A DNA stretch of 64,000 nt, taken from positions 620,001 through 684,000 of the forward strand of contig NZ_JAGSPA010000001.1 in the NCBI RefSeq assembly GCF_019204005.1. The letters are read 5' to 3'. The position numbers were made by a program, and so were the translations under genes. This document shows, piece by piece, positions 1 through 8,332 of the stretch. Position 1 is the stretch's first letter; the number at the start of each line of letters is the position of its first letter. This stretch comes from Pacificimonas pallii. Lineage in GTDB: Bacteria > Pseudomonadota > Alphaproteobacteria > Sphingomonadales > Sphingomonadaceae. Below the pieces are notes generated by a model that had not been told where the DNA came from, ran no database searches, and saw nothing but the letters and a program-made list of their open reading frames with translations.

Positions 1-264
1 GAACGCATCGACGCGAATGACGCATCGGGCCGTACCATCACGCTCAAGATGAAGTTCGCCGATTTCCAGCAGATCACCCGCGCCCAAAGCTTCGCCGCCC
101 CCGTCGCCGATAAGGCCGTTTTTGCAAAGGTCGGGCGCGAACTGCTTGCGGACCAGCTGCCAGTGCCGAAAGGCGTCCGGCTATTGGGGCTGACACTTTC
201 CGGCCTCGTCGGGGCGGCAAAGATCAAGACACCCAAAGAACAGCTAAGCCTTGGCATCGAGTGA
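1..264 (+). CDS. dinB: DNA polymerase IV, C-terminal fragment (cut by window start)
   Basis: The reading frame is open from base 1 and ends at a stop at 264, so only the last 87 residues are visible. The segment reading RTITLKMKFADFQQITRA is typical of the little-finger domain of Y-family DNA polymerase IV, which performs error-prone translesion synthesis. The catalytic palm and its metal-binding carboxylates lie outside the window. An ATG at 49 is internal to the protein and is not a start. The family call rests on this C-terminal motif only, so it is good but not certain. Confidence 0.8.
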   Translation, partial: ERIDANDASGRTITLKMKFADFQQITRAQSFAAPVADKAVFAKVGRELLADQLPVPKGVRLLGLTLSGLVGAAKIKTPKEQLSLGIE

Positions 265-312
265 GCGGCAAGCACCCGGCAAAGCCTGAAAAGACGCAAC
301 ACCCCAACCTCG

Positions 313-338
313 ATCATCCTGAGCGTAGTCGAAGGACG
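313..338. repeat. REP-like intergenic element (sphingomonad type)
   Basis: The 265-466 gap between dinB and dcd holds no convincing gene. It contains a stretch with the core CCTGAGCGTAGTCGAAGG, which resembles a short interspersed element that I recall as frequent in intergenic regions of sphingomonad genomes. Only one copy was noticed in this window, so the repeat nature rests on memory of the family and not on the sequence here. Confidence 0.4.
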
Positions 339-466
339 CACCCGGCGCACTGCAAAACCACCGTCGCCATACAATTGTGCGTCCCGCGACGACGCTCGGG
401 AAGATGGAATTCAGGACATCACATCAGCAGATTCATACTTCCCGCGAGAATCCGACGCCAACGATC

Positions 467-1021
467 CTAAAGCTTCGGTAAGGTCACCCCGCGCTGTCCC
501 TGATATTTTCCCGCGCGATCGGCATAGCTGACCTCGCACGGTTCATTGCCCTTCAGGAACAGGAACTGGCACGCGCCCTCATTGGCATAGACCTTGGCGG
601 GCAGCGGCGTCGTGTTGGAAAATTCCAGCGTGACATGCCCTTCCCAGCCGGGTTCCAGCGGCGTGACATTCACGATGATCCCGCAGCGCGCATAGGTCGA
701 TTTGCCAAGGCAGATGACCAGCACATCCCGCGGGACACGAAAATATTCCACCGTCCGCGCCAATGCGAAACTGTTTGGCGGAATCACGCAGCAATCGGTC
801 TTGCGGTCAACGAAGCTGTTGGCGGCAAAGTCCTTGGGATCGACGACCGCGCTGTCCACATTGGTGAAAATCTTGAACTCGTCCGACACCCGCGCATCAT
901 AACCATAGGACGACAGCCCATAGGAAATCGTCCCCTCACGCCGCTGGCTATCGACAAACGGCTCGATCATCTCATGCTCTTGCGCCTGCTGGCGTATCCA
1001 TTTGTCGGACATGACGGACAT
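467..1021 (-). CDS. dcd: dCTP deaminase
   Basis: Deaminates dCTP to dUTP, supplying the precursor for dTMP synthesis in the cytosol. The 184-residue protein matches the family in length and opens with [21 protein letters not shown], a typical Dcd N-terminus. The core has [24 protein letters not shown], with the Ser-Arg pair and the catalytic glutamate region of the trimeric dUTPase-like fold. It lies 8 bp downstream of the UPF0262 gene on the same strand, so the two are probably cotranscribed. The stop codon faces dinB across a short gap. Confidence 0.97.
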   Translation of the reverse strand: MSVMSDKWIRQQAQEHEMIEPFVDSQRREGTISYGLSSYGYDARVSDEFKIFTNVDSAVVDPKDFAANSFVDRKTDCCVIPPNSFALARTVEYFRVPRDVLVICLGKSTYARCGIIVNVTPLEPGWEGHVTLEFSNTTPLPAKVYANEGACQFLFLKGNEPCEVSYADRAGKYQGQRGVTLPKL

Positions 1022-1029
1022 GGTCGGGC

Positions 1030-1524
1030 TTATCCTTTGATGTGCAGCACGCAGATGAGGGTGAACAGGCGGCGGGCGGTGTCGAAATCGACGTCGATCT
1101 TACCGGACAGGCGCTCGATCAGCAGGTCGGCGGCGTCATTATGAATACCGCGGCGGGCCATGTCGATGGTTTCGATCTCGTGCGGCGTCGACTGGCGAAT
1201 GGCCTGATAATAGCTTTCGCAAATCGCGAAATAATCGCGCACGGTCCGGCGAAACGGGCTGAGGGGGACGATGATCGTGTCGAGCTTCGCGCCGCCCTCG
1301 TCGCTGACATCGATGGCCAGCCGTCCATCCTCGACACGCAGCAGGATGCGATAGGGTCCCGGATATGCGGAGGCGGCCTCGGTCGCGACGTAGAAGCGAT
1401 TGCCCTCCAGCAGGTCGAAAATCGCCACGCGGCGTTCCTGCTCGATATCGGCGCTGCGCCACAGGATGGTTCGGTCATCCAGGGCCACATCGACGATACG
1501 GTGGGTGGGAAGGGGCTCGCTCAC
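1030..1524 (-). CDS. UPF0262 family protein
   Basis: A 164-residue protein of the uncharacterised alphaproteobacterial UPF0262 family. Recognisable features are [20 protein letters not shown] near the N-terminus, [19 protein letters not shown] in the middle, and a C-terminal region rich in acidic residues. I place the start at the GTG at 1524 because CTAGGAGC (1531-1538) gives a Shine-Dalgarno at normal spacing and the family length fits. A longer in-frame reading to an ATG at 1578 runs into the terminator hairpin. It precedes dcd on the same strand. Function is unknown. Confidence 0.85.
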   Translation of the reverse strand: MSEPLPTHRIVDVALDDRTILWRSADIEQERRVAIFDLLEGNRFYVATEAASAYPGPYRILLRVEDGRLAIDVSDEGGAKLDTIIVPLSPFRRTVRDYFAICESYYQAIRQSTPHEIETIDMARRGIHNDAADLLIERLSGKIDVDFDTARRLFTLICVLHIKG

Positions 1525-1566
1525 GCCGACGCTCCTAGGCGCTCGCATTGCCGGTTGCAAAAAAAA

Positions 1567-1598
1567 GGGCCGGTTCACGCGAAAATGCGAACCGGCCC
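1567..1598 (-). terminator. Rho-independent terminator of the RTX metalloprotease gene
   Basis: A 10-bp perfect stem (GGGCCGGTTC with GAACCGGCCC) around a 12-base loop lies just after the stop of the metalloprotease gene. Read on the minus strand it is followed by a run of eight T, the classic intrinsic terminator form. It separates that gene from UPF0262-dcd. Confidence 0.85.
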
Positions 1599-1618
1599 CC
1601 TTCGTGATCCTGCCGACC

Positions 1619-4183
1619 TCAGAGAATCGCAGGCATGTTGTCCAGCAGCGTAAAATCGGAAAATCCGCCCATCAGCAAGGCGATATCGTCATCACCGAGT
1701 TGCGCGACGAAATTACCTTTGTCGGCAAACACGGCGTTCAGCGGCTGAATATCGGCATCGATGCCGGGCACGCCGTCATGGTCATGATCGCCATGATTGC
1801 CCCCCTCATTGTCGTCGTGATCGTGATTGCAGTGGTCACCGCATCCGTCATGTCCGCACGGCCCGTGATCGTGACCACGATGGTCGAACACGTCGCCTTC
1901 TTCGGATCCGTTCGCGCCTTCTTCGAAAATGCGCACGTCGCGGATTTCGCTGGCACCCAGGCCATTGCCGGCATTGTCGTCATCATTGATGAAGGTCAGG
2001 TACGAGATGTCACCCTGAACATAGTCGCCAAGGCGGATCGTGAAGGTCTGCCATTCCCCATTGCCGGTATATTTAAAATCGCTGATGCCATAGCCGGATT
2101 CACCGAACAGGTTGAAATACTGGGTGGAGGCATGCTGGTTGTCGGTGTCGAAACCGACGCCCTGGATTTCGCCTTCCTTCAGCGCGCGGAAAGAGAAGGT
2201 CAGGATCGTGTCCGCCGTCACTGAATAGTCGGTTTCGACCTTTTTCCAGCTATTGCCATCAAGGCTGATCGTGTTGCCGGACACCGTGAAGGCATCGGGC
2301 GCGCGATCCTGGTTGGAATAGCTCGTGACCTGCAACGCGCTGAAGTCCAAAGGCGGCGCGACCGGATTGGGGTCGGGGTCTGGGTCAGGCGTGGGGTCAG
2401 GATCGGGAACCTGACCATCCTGGTAGATGGAAACATTGGCAAATTCGCTTCTGCCCAGACCATTGCCAGCGTCGTCGTCATCGTTGATGAACGTGAGGTA
2501 GGAGATATCCCCGTCGACATAATCGCCAAGGCGGATGGTGAACGTCTGCCACTCACCATTGCCGGTATATTCAAAATCTCTGATGCCCCAGCCGGCCTCG
2601 CCGAACAGGTTGAAATACTGGGTGCTCGAATGGCGATTATCAGTGTCAAACCCGATGCCATGGATCTCACCGAGCTGTGAACTGCGGAACGAGAACGTCA
2701 GCATGGTGTCAGCGTCGATATTGTAATCGATTGCCAGCTTCTTCCAGCTATTGCCCGTGAACGTCAGTTGATCGCCGTCGACGGCAAAGGCATCTGGCGA
2801 TCGGTCCTGGTTGGAATAGCTCGAAATATCGGCCGCTTCGAAATCAATGATCGCGCCATCCGGTTTCGGAGCGGGGTCTGGATCTGGCACAGGGTCCGGG
2901 TCAGGGTCAGGGTCCGGGTTCGGTGCGCCAGCGATGAGGGTGAGAACTTCTGCATAGGACAAGGTCTTGTCGGAAAAGGCGAACTGCTCGACATCGTTGA
3001 AGACGTGGTCAAGGCCCTCGCCGAGGATGGTCACACCGCCGGTGACCTCCTGCACGGTCACCTCGGTGGAGGCCGCGCTGATCTTGACGATGTCTAGGCC
3101 GCTGCCGCCGCGCACGATATCATTGCCGAGACCGCCATGGAAAACATCATTGCCGCTGCCGCCCTCAAGCGTGTCATCCCCGCCAAGGCCGTACAACACA
3201 TCATTGCCGGCGCCGCCCTTCAGAATATTACCCAGCGCGTTACCGGATAGCGAATCATTGCCGCTACCACCGACGCCGTTTTCAATCTTGGCACCGTAGG
3301 CGATCGCGAAATTCAGCGTCAGACCGACGCCGACATCGGAATAGGCACCCTCGGCAAGGTCGAGGCGCTGGTCGGCGGAGAAGCCGGACAGGTCGATCGT
3401 GTCATTACCGGCCCCATCCCAGATGGTCATGACCGGACGTGCATTCACCGTGAAATCATAGATATCATTACCGGCATTGCTGTTGAAACCATATGTTGTG
3501 TCGCCAGCGCGGGTGGTGAAGTCGGCGCCGTATTTTTCCTGAATCGCCAGAATGTCGTAGACCATTGGCGTCTGCACGCGGACGTTACCGTTTGAGTACC
3601 AGTCAGCACCGGTATTGGACGAATTGAAATAGGACATCACCGTGAACTGCCAGGTGTCCTCGGTATACAGCCAGCCGGTCTTGGTATCGCCGTAGCGCGG
3701 CGACCCGCCATTATAATTGCCGGCATGGTTGAGGCCGAGTGCGTGACCGATTTCGTGGATGATCGTCTGGAAGCCATATTCGCCGACGTCCGGATCGCGC
3801 AGCGTGGAGTTCCCCGCATTGAGCCAGACGGAACCATTCATGCGGTCGCTTGAAGAGACCTCACGGCCGACGATGCCGGGAAAATAGGCATGCGCAAAGC
3901 CGATATTACTCGTTGTCTGACTGAACTTTATATCGCCCACATTGGGGTCGGCCGATTCGACAAAGCTGGGTGCGATCAGGTCGTCCCAAAGCTCAAGCGC
4001 CTTGCGCGATGACGCTTCCTGTTTGGCATTGAATGCTTTCCAGCCGGATTCTTCGCCGCGGCCTGACGCGAAAGCCGAGCTCGTGGTAAACCCGAAGCTG
4101 ATTTCGTCAACCTTACTCCCGTCGAGATGATACCAGCGGCTGGTCGTGTTCAGCTGGTCAACGAGTGCAGTATTAATTGGCAT
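1619..4183 (-). CDS. Serralysin-like M10 metallopeptidase with RTX repeats, two repeated binding modules and a His-rich tail
   Basis: An 854-residue secreted zinc protease. The zinc site HEIGHALGLNH is at about 143-153 and the Met-turn (SVMSYF type) at about 183, as in serralysins. Glycine-rich GGxGxD calcium repeats span about 305-365, so export by a type I system is expected; no transporter genes are in the window. A Pro-Asp linker at about 421-440 leads to two near-identical modules of about 150 residues, each starting SYSNQDR and containing GFDTDN and FNLFGE, which look like carbohydrate-binding domains. These are followed by a tail with 10 His and 3 Cys in about 39 residues. There is no Sec signal peptide, as usual for RTX proteins. 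The substrate is unknown. Confidence 0.92.
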   Translation of the reverse strand: MPINTALVDQLNTTSRWYHLDGSKVDEISFGFTTSSAFASGRGEESGWKAFNAKQEASSRKALELWDDLIAPSFVESADPNVGDIKFSQTTSNIGFAHAYFPGIVGREVSSSDRMNGSVWLNAGNSTLRDPDVGEYGFQTIIHEIGHALGLNHAGNYNGGSPRYGDTKTGWLYTEDTWQFTVMSYFNSSNTGADWYSNGNVRVQTPMVYDILAIQEKYGADFTTRAGDTTYGFNSNAGNDIYDFTVNARPVMTIWDGAGNDTIDLSGFSADQRLDLAEGAYSDVGVGLTLNFAIAYGAKIENGVGGSGNDSLSGNALGNILKGGAGNDVLYGLGGDDTLEGGSGNDVFHGGLGNDIVRGGSGLDIVKISAASTEVTVQEVTGGVTILGEGLDHVFNDVEQFAFSDKTLSYAEVLTLIAGAPNPDPDPDPDPVPDPDPAPKPDGAIIDFEAADISSYSNQDRSPDAFAVDGDQLTFTGNSWKKLAIDYNIDADTMLTFSFRSSQLGEIHGIGFDTDNRHSSTQYFNLFGEAGWGIRDFEYTGNGEWQTFTIRLGDYVDGDISYLTFINDDDDAGNGLGRSEFANVSIYQDGQVPDPDPTPDPDPDPNPVAPPLDFSALQVTSYSNQDRAPDAFTVSGNTISLDGNSWKKVETDYSVTADTILTFSFRALKEGEIQGVGFDTDNQHASTQYFNLFGESGYGISDFKYTGNGEWQTFTIRLGDYVQGDISYLTFINDDDNAGNGLGASEIRDVRIFEEGANGSEEGDVFDHRGHDHGPCGHDGCGDHCNHDHDDNEGGNHGDHDHDGVPGIDADIQPLNAVFADKGNFVAQLGDDDIALLMGGFSDFTLLDNMPAIL

Positions 4184-4677
4184 GGTACGCGAGCCCTCTT
4201 GCGAAGATAAAATTAATATGAGCAGGGGCTAGCGCGCAGAAGATAACCACACGTTAAACGTCAGCCTAAAACCGGGTCCCCACCCACGTTCAGGCGTCGC
4301 CATACGGAAAAAGGGGTCACAAAAAAGGCTCCGCGCGGTCAGGCGCACCGGTTTAGCGATGAACCGAAGACGCACGGCAAATCAGCGCTATTTCTTTGCG
4401 TTTTCGCTGCGGAATCGAAAGGATTTCGCAAGATATTCGTCATAAAGCCATATGAGAAGATGCTTAATAGCCAATATCGCGGTTTCACGGCTGGCAAAGA
4501 TCGCGCACGTGCCGGTACCGCTCGGGATGACATGCTGAGCCGACAGGAAAACCACAAAATTGCGGCCGGCGGCGAAAAACGAAAAAATTGTTCCGACGAT
4601 CGACAAAAAAGGCGTGCCCATCGAACGTGAGTTCGAATCCTCAAGAGAATCGGGCAGGGGTTCGAACGAAATGAGAA
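4184..4677. other. Low-GC non-coding gap with a doubtful 77-codon ORF
   Basis: About 490 bp between the metalloprotease start and tRNA-Arg. It is visibly AT-richer than its surroundings. A minus-strand frame at 4388-4621 could encode 77 residues with a plausible C-terminal half (RETAILAIKHLLIWLYDEYL), but I see no Shine-Dalgarno and recognise no family. An 11-base copy of the tRNA T-arm sequence, GTTCGAATCCT, lies on the plus strand at 4631-4641. The gap also holds the upstream region of the metalloprotease gene. It may be the remains of an element at the tRNA locus. Confidence 0.4.
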
Positions 4678-4754
4678 TGGCGCGCCCGGAAGGATTCGAA
4701 CCTCCGACCCCCTGATTCGTAGTCAGGTACTCTATCCAGCTGAGCTACGGGCGC
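4678..4754 (-). tRNA. tRNA-Arg (anticodon ACG)
   Basis: Read on the minus strand the 77 bases fold as a cloverleaf. The acceptor stem is GCGCCCG with CGGGCGC, the D-arm region is TAGCTCAGCTGGATAGAG, the anticodon stem is CTGAC/GTCAG-like around CTACGAA with anticodon ACG, the T-arm is GGAGGTTCGAATCCTTC, and CCA is encoded at the 3' end. ACG is the inosine-modified arginine anticodon reading CGU, CGC and CGA. Confidence 0.96.
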
Positions 4755-4871
4755 GCACTTTCGAGGTGGCGGCACTTAGGGCGACCATCGCCCGGGATCA
4801 AGTCCGCTTTCCACCGGCCACATCATGCCGGGGGCTTGCTGTCGGGTTTGTCCGGCTTATGAGTCGCGGTC

Positions 4872-5537
4872 ATGGCTGTCCGATACGCGCTCTTGATCCC
4901 ACTGATTCTGCTGCCCGCCTGCGCCAGCGGCGGGGACGGGGCGTGGCCCAGCCTCGCCCACCGCCCGGGAGAGGGTGTTGCTCCGGGCCCGTGCGCGTCG
5001 CGTACATCGCTGACGGCGCGCCCTGCGACGCCCGCGCCGGCGCCGCGCGCCGTCCCTGACATTCTCACCGGTTCCAGCACTGGCACGGCGGCACCGCTGA
5101 CGGCGCAAATGAGCGCCGAGCTCGCGGACATTCGCCAGGCGTGGGAAGCCGCCCGGGTGCGGACCGCTCAGCGAATCGCCGCCGCCGGTCCTCCCGGGTC
5201 GGAAAGCTGGGGGACCGCGCAAATCGCCCTCAGCCGATTCGAAGCGGTATTCGCCCGCACCGCTGGCATCGACGCGCAGCTGGCGACGGACCTTCCCAAT
5301 CGGGCGCTGGGCATGGATGTCGATCCCGAACGCGCGCGACTGGCGCGTGACCTTGCGGCGTTTCGCGACGCGCATATGGGCGCCTTCAACGAATTTCGTG
5401 ATCGACTGGAACAACCGGCTACGGCGAACGCAGGCGGCAGCGCGCCGACAATATCAGCGGCACCGGCGGCGTCAGAGGCATTGCGAACAGACGAAACCGC
5501 CATGAAACCCACATGCGCCGCGCGGCAGGGCGGCTGA
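4872..5537 (+). CDS. Hypothetical lipoprotein
   Basis: A 221-residue protein with a lipoprotein signal: MAVRYALLIPLILLPAC with the lipidated cysteine at residue 17, so it is predicted to be anchored in the periplasm or outer membrane. The stretch to about residue 75 is rich in Pro, Ala and Ser and looks like a flexible linker. Residues about 78-185 look helical and charged (for example AELADIRQAWEAARVRTAQR). No enzyme motif or known family was recognised. It sits alone between tRNA-Arg and the convergent dapE gene. Confidence 0.65.
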   Translation: MAVRYALLIPLILLPACASGGDGAWPSLAHRPGEGVAPGPCASRTSLTARPATPAPAPRAVPDILTGSSTGTAAPLTAQMSAELADIRQAWEAARVRTAQRIAAAGPPGSESWGTAQIALSRFEAVFARTAGIDAQLATDLPNRALGMDVDPERARLARDLAAFRDAHMGAFNEFRDRLEQPATANAGGSAPTISAAPAASEALRTDETAMKPTCAARQGG

Positions 5538-5596
5538 CAAGTCGCGCAAGACGACTTCCCGCCGGATTTCCATCCCGGGCAACGGAATGGCCCCGC

Positions 5597-6754
5597 TCAG
5601 GCGAAAGAGTCGGCGAAATATCCGTCAAGGATGCGCACATAGATTCGTGCCAGCGCTTCGATATCCTCCACGGCGGCATGTTCACCGACCTTGTGCATTG
5701 ATGCACCGACCAGGCCGCATTCCACGACGGGGCAGAAACTGCGAATGAAGCGCGCGTCGGACGTACCGCCGCTCGTTGACAGCTCAGGTGCGGCGCCGGT
5801 CTCCGCCGAAATGGCGTCAGCGATCAGCGACGAAAATGCACCTGGCGGCGTCAGGAACGATTCGCCCGATATGATCGCCTCCACCTCGGCATTCTCACTG
5901 ACGTCAGCGGCGGTTTCGCGCATCCAGTCCACCAGCCCCGCGCCGCTGTGCATATCGTTGAACCGGATATTGAGCCGTGCCTCGGCCATCGCCGGGATGA
6001 TGTTATGCGCCGGGTTGCCGACATGGAGGTCGGTCACTTCCAGATTCGACGGCTGGAACCAGCTATTGCCCTCGTCCAGCACCCTATGCTGCAGCCGCGA
6101 CAGGATCTCGGTCAGCGGCGGGATCGGATTTGACGCCATGTGCGGATAGGCGACATGCCCCTGCGCGCCCTTGACCCGCACCCAGGCATTGACGGAGCCG
6201 CGTCGGCCGATTTTCACCATATCGCCCAGTTTGCCGCGGCTGGTCGGCTCTCCGACCAGACAGTGATCGGGCACATGCCCGTTTTCCGCCATCCACTTCA
6301 GCAGCAGCTTCGTCCCGTAGGTCGCCGGGCCTTCCTCGTCCCCGGTGATGACCAGGCTGATACTGCCAGCATCCGGCCGCACCGCTTCGGCGGCGCTGAC
6401 GAACGCGGCGATGGCGGATTTCATGTCGGACGCGCCGCGCCCGACCAGCATGCCGTCCTTCACCTCTGCGGCGAAGGGATCGACATCCCACTGCGCCCGC
6501 TCGCCCGGCGGCACGACGTCAGTATGACCGGCAAAGGCGAAATGCCGCCCGCCGCCGCCATGATCGCGCCGCGCGAACAGATTATGGACGGGGCCGTCCG
6601 GCGCTTCGCCCCAGACATGACGCCAGACGGAAAACCCCGCCGCCTCCAGCGCCCCCGCCAGCACATCCTGCGCCCCCTCATCCAGCGGCGTCACGCTTGG
6701 GCAGCGGACCAGCGCCTGTGCGAGCGGTAGCGCGGCGCGAAGCCCGTCAGGCAC
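5597..6754 (-). CDS. dapE: Succinyl-diaminopimelate desuccinylase
   Basis: Removes succinate from N-succinyl-LL-diaminopimelate in the lysine and peptidoglycan branch. Motifs of the M20 dinuclear zinc family are present: [11 protein letters not shown], the [11 protein letters not shown] segment with the bridging Asp, and [12 protein letters not shown] with the catalytic Glu pair. I choose the GTG at 6754, giving 385 residues, because GTGCCTGA overlaps the dapD stop by 8 bp in the manner of translational coupling. A 14-codon longer reading starts inside dapD and adds a basic, non-homologous extension. It is the last gene of the HAD-dapD-dapE operon. Confidence 0.95.
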   Translation of the reverse strand: MPDGLRAALPLAQALVRCPSVTPLDEGAQDVLAGALEAAGFSVWRHVWGEAPDGPVHNLFARRDHGGGGRHFAFAGHTDVVPPGERAQWDVDPFAAEVKDGMLVGRGASDMKSAIAAFVSAAEAVRPDAGSISLVITGDEEGPATYGTKLLLKWMAENGHVPDHCLVGEPTSRGKLGDMVKIGRRGSVNAWVRVKGAQGHVAYPHMASNPIPPLTEILSRLQHRVLDEGNSWFQPSNLEVTDLHVGNPAHNIIPAMAEARLNIRFNDMHSGAGLVDWMRETAADVSENAEVEAIISGESFLTPPGAFSSLIADAISAETGAAPELSTSGGTSDARFIRSFCPVVECGLVGASMHKVGEHAAVEDIEALARIYVRILDGYFADSFA

Positions 6755-7565
6755 GCAGCAACTCGTTGACGCTCGTCTTCGACCGGGTCTGCGCATCCAC
6801 GCGTTTCACGATGACGGCGCACGCCAGGCTGGGGCCGCCCTTGGGATCCGGCAGCGTGCCGGGCACCACAACGCTATAGGCGGGTACATGGCCGCGGAAG
6901 GTCTCGCCCGTCGCGCGGTCGATGATCTTCGTGGAGCCGGTGATGAAAACGCCCATGGCAATCACGCTGCCTTCGCCGACGATGACGCCTTCGACCACTT
7001 CGGACCGGGCGCCGATAAAGCAGTTATCCTCGATAATCGTCGGATTCGCCTGCAGCGGCTCCAGCACGCCGCCAATGCCTGTCCCTGCGGAGATGTGGCA
7101 GTTCCTTCCGACCTGCGCGCAGCTGCCGACCGAGGCCCAGGTGTCGATCATCGTGCCGTCGCCCACATAGGCGCCGATATTTGTGAAGCTGGGCATCAGG
7201 ACGACGTCATGGCCGATATGCGCGCCGTGCCGGACGATGGCACCCGGGACAGCGCGAAAGCCCGCCGCGCGGAACCGCGCCGCGTCCCAGTCGGCGAATT
7301 TCGACGGCACCTTGTCAAAGCTGTTCCCGGTGCCGTCAGCGCCCTTCATCAGGCGGTTGTCGTTCAGGCGGAAGGACAGCAGCACCGCCTTTTTCAGCCA
7401 CTGGTGCACATGCCATGATCCGTCGATCTTCTCCGCGACGCGCATCCTGCCGGAATCGAGGCCGTCGAGCGCGGCATTGACGGCCTCCCGTACGTCGCCT
7501 TGTGTATCGGTGCCAAGATCGGCGCGCGCGTCCCACGCCGTGTCGATTGTCTGTTCCAGTGTCAT
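6747..7565 (-). CDS. dapD: Tetrahydrodipicolinate N-succinyltransferase
   Basis: Transfers succinyl from succinyl-CoA to tetrahydrodipicolinate, the step that starts the succinylase route to diaminopimelate. The 272-residue protein has the DapD N-terminal helical region ([20 protein letters not shown]) and a left-handed beta-helix of hexapeptide repeats in the middle (for example [19 protein letters not shown] and [10 protein letters not shown]). Its start overlaps the stop of the upstream HAD gene by ATGA, and its stop overlaps dapE, so the three genes form one tightly coupled operon. Confidence 0.97.
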   Translation of the reverse strand: MTLEQTIDTAWDARADLGTDTQGDVREAVNAALDGLDSGRMRVAEKIDGSWHVHQWLKKAVLLSFRLNDNRLMKGADGTGNSFDKVPSKFADWDAARFRAAGFRAVPGAIVRHGAHIGHDVVLMPSFTNIGAYVGDGTMIDTWASVGSCAQVGRNCHISAGTGIGGVLEPLQANPTIIEDNCFIGARSEVVEGVIVGEGSVIAMGVFITGSTKIIDRATGETFRGHVPAYSVVVPGTLPDPKGGPSLACAVIVKRVDAQTRSKTSVNELLRA

Positions 7566-8230
7566 GTCATGTCCTTCGTAACGCGCGCGAGCCAGTCACC
7601 CAGATCATCGATGACCAGGTCGACGCAATTCATGTCCGCGCAATAAGCCGCCGATTCGCTGCCATTGTCTATCCATACCGTCCTCATGCCGAGCGCCTTG
7701 GCCGGTGCCAGGTTCCGCGCCATGTCCTCGACGAACAGGCTGCGCTCCGGATCGATATCGTGACGTTTGCACATGCCGCGATAGGCACCGGGTTCCGGTT
7801 TCGGACGATAGTCCATGGCGTGGATGTCGTGCACCGCCTCAAAATGCGCGCCGAGACCAAGTCGGCTGAGGACTTTGTCGGCATAAGCGACGTCGCCATT
7901 GGTGAAGACGAACTTGCGACCGGGCAGCGCCGCAATGCCCGCCGTCACGCGGGCATCCTCGGTCAGCGCGCTCATGTCGATATCATGGACATAATCCAGA
8001 AATCGCTGCGGTGTGACGTCATGTTCGTCCATCAATCCGCGCAGGGTCGTGCCATGTTCGTGGAAAAACGCCTTCTGAATGCGCCGCGCCTCGCCCCGGT
8101 CGACGCCAAGTTCCTCGGCGATGAAAGCGCCCATACGCTCATCGATATGGGAAAACAGGTTCACGCTCGCCGGATAGAGCGTGTTGTCCATATCGAAAAG
8201 CCAGGTGTCGATGCGGGAAAGGTCGATCAT
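7562..8230 (-). CDS. HAD-family pyrimidine 5'-nucleotidase-like hydrolase
   Basis: A 222-residue HAD phosphatase. Motif I is FDMDNTLYP near the N-terminus with the nucleophile Asp, motif II is FTNGD, the lysine region is RPKPEPGAY, and motif III is VEDMARNL. The DxDNTLYP form is typical of the pyrimidine 5'-nucleotidase (SDT1-like) branch, so dephosphorylation of UMP or CMP is a reasonable inference. I choose the ATG at 8230, which has GGGAC just upstream, over a GTG at 8257 without a Shine-Dalgarno. It is the first gene of the dapD-dapE operon; the link to lysine synthesis is not obvious. Confidence 0.88.
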   Translation of the reverse strand: MIDLSRIDTWLFDMDNTLYPASVNLFSHIDERMGAFIAEELGVDRGEARRIQKAFFHEHGTTLRGLMDEHDVTPQRFLDYVHDIDMSALTEDARVTAGIAALPGRKFVFTNGDVAYADKVLSRLGLGAHFEAVHDIHAMDYRPKPEPGAYRGMCKRHDIDPERSLFVEDMARNLAPAKALGMRTVWIDNGSESAAYCADMNCVDLVIDDLGDWLARVTKDMT

Positions 8231-8332
8231 TGCGTCCCGCGCATAGTCGGAATGCACGGGTTCAGCAATTCGACATAATTACTCACGTATAGCTATGTGA
8301 TCGTTTCCATCCTTGCGTGTCAGGCCCGCGAA

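Noticed and set aside
2350-2960. Tandem repeats in the metalloprotease gene that could be mistaken for a CRISPR-like array
   Set aside because: They encode Pro-Asp linkers and duplicated protein modules, with no regular spacers.
4388-4621. A 77-codon minus-strand ORF in the AT-rich gap
   Set aside because: No ribosome site, no recognised family and doubtful codon pattern. Mentioned only within the gap feature.
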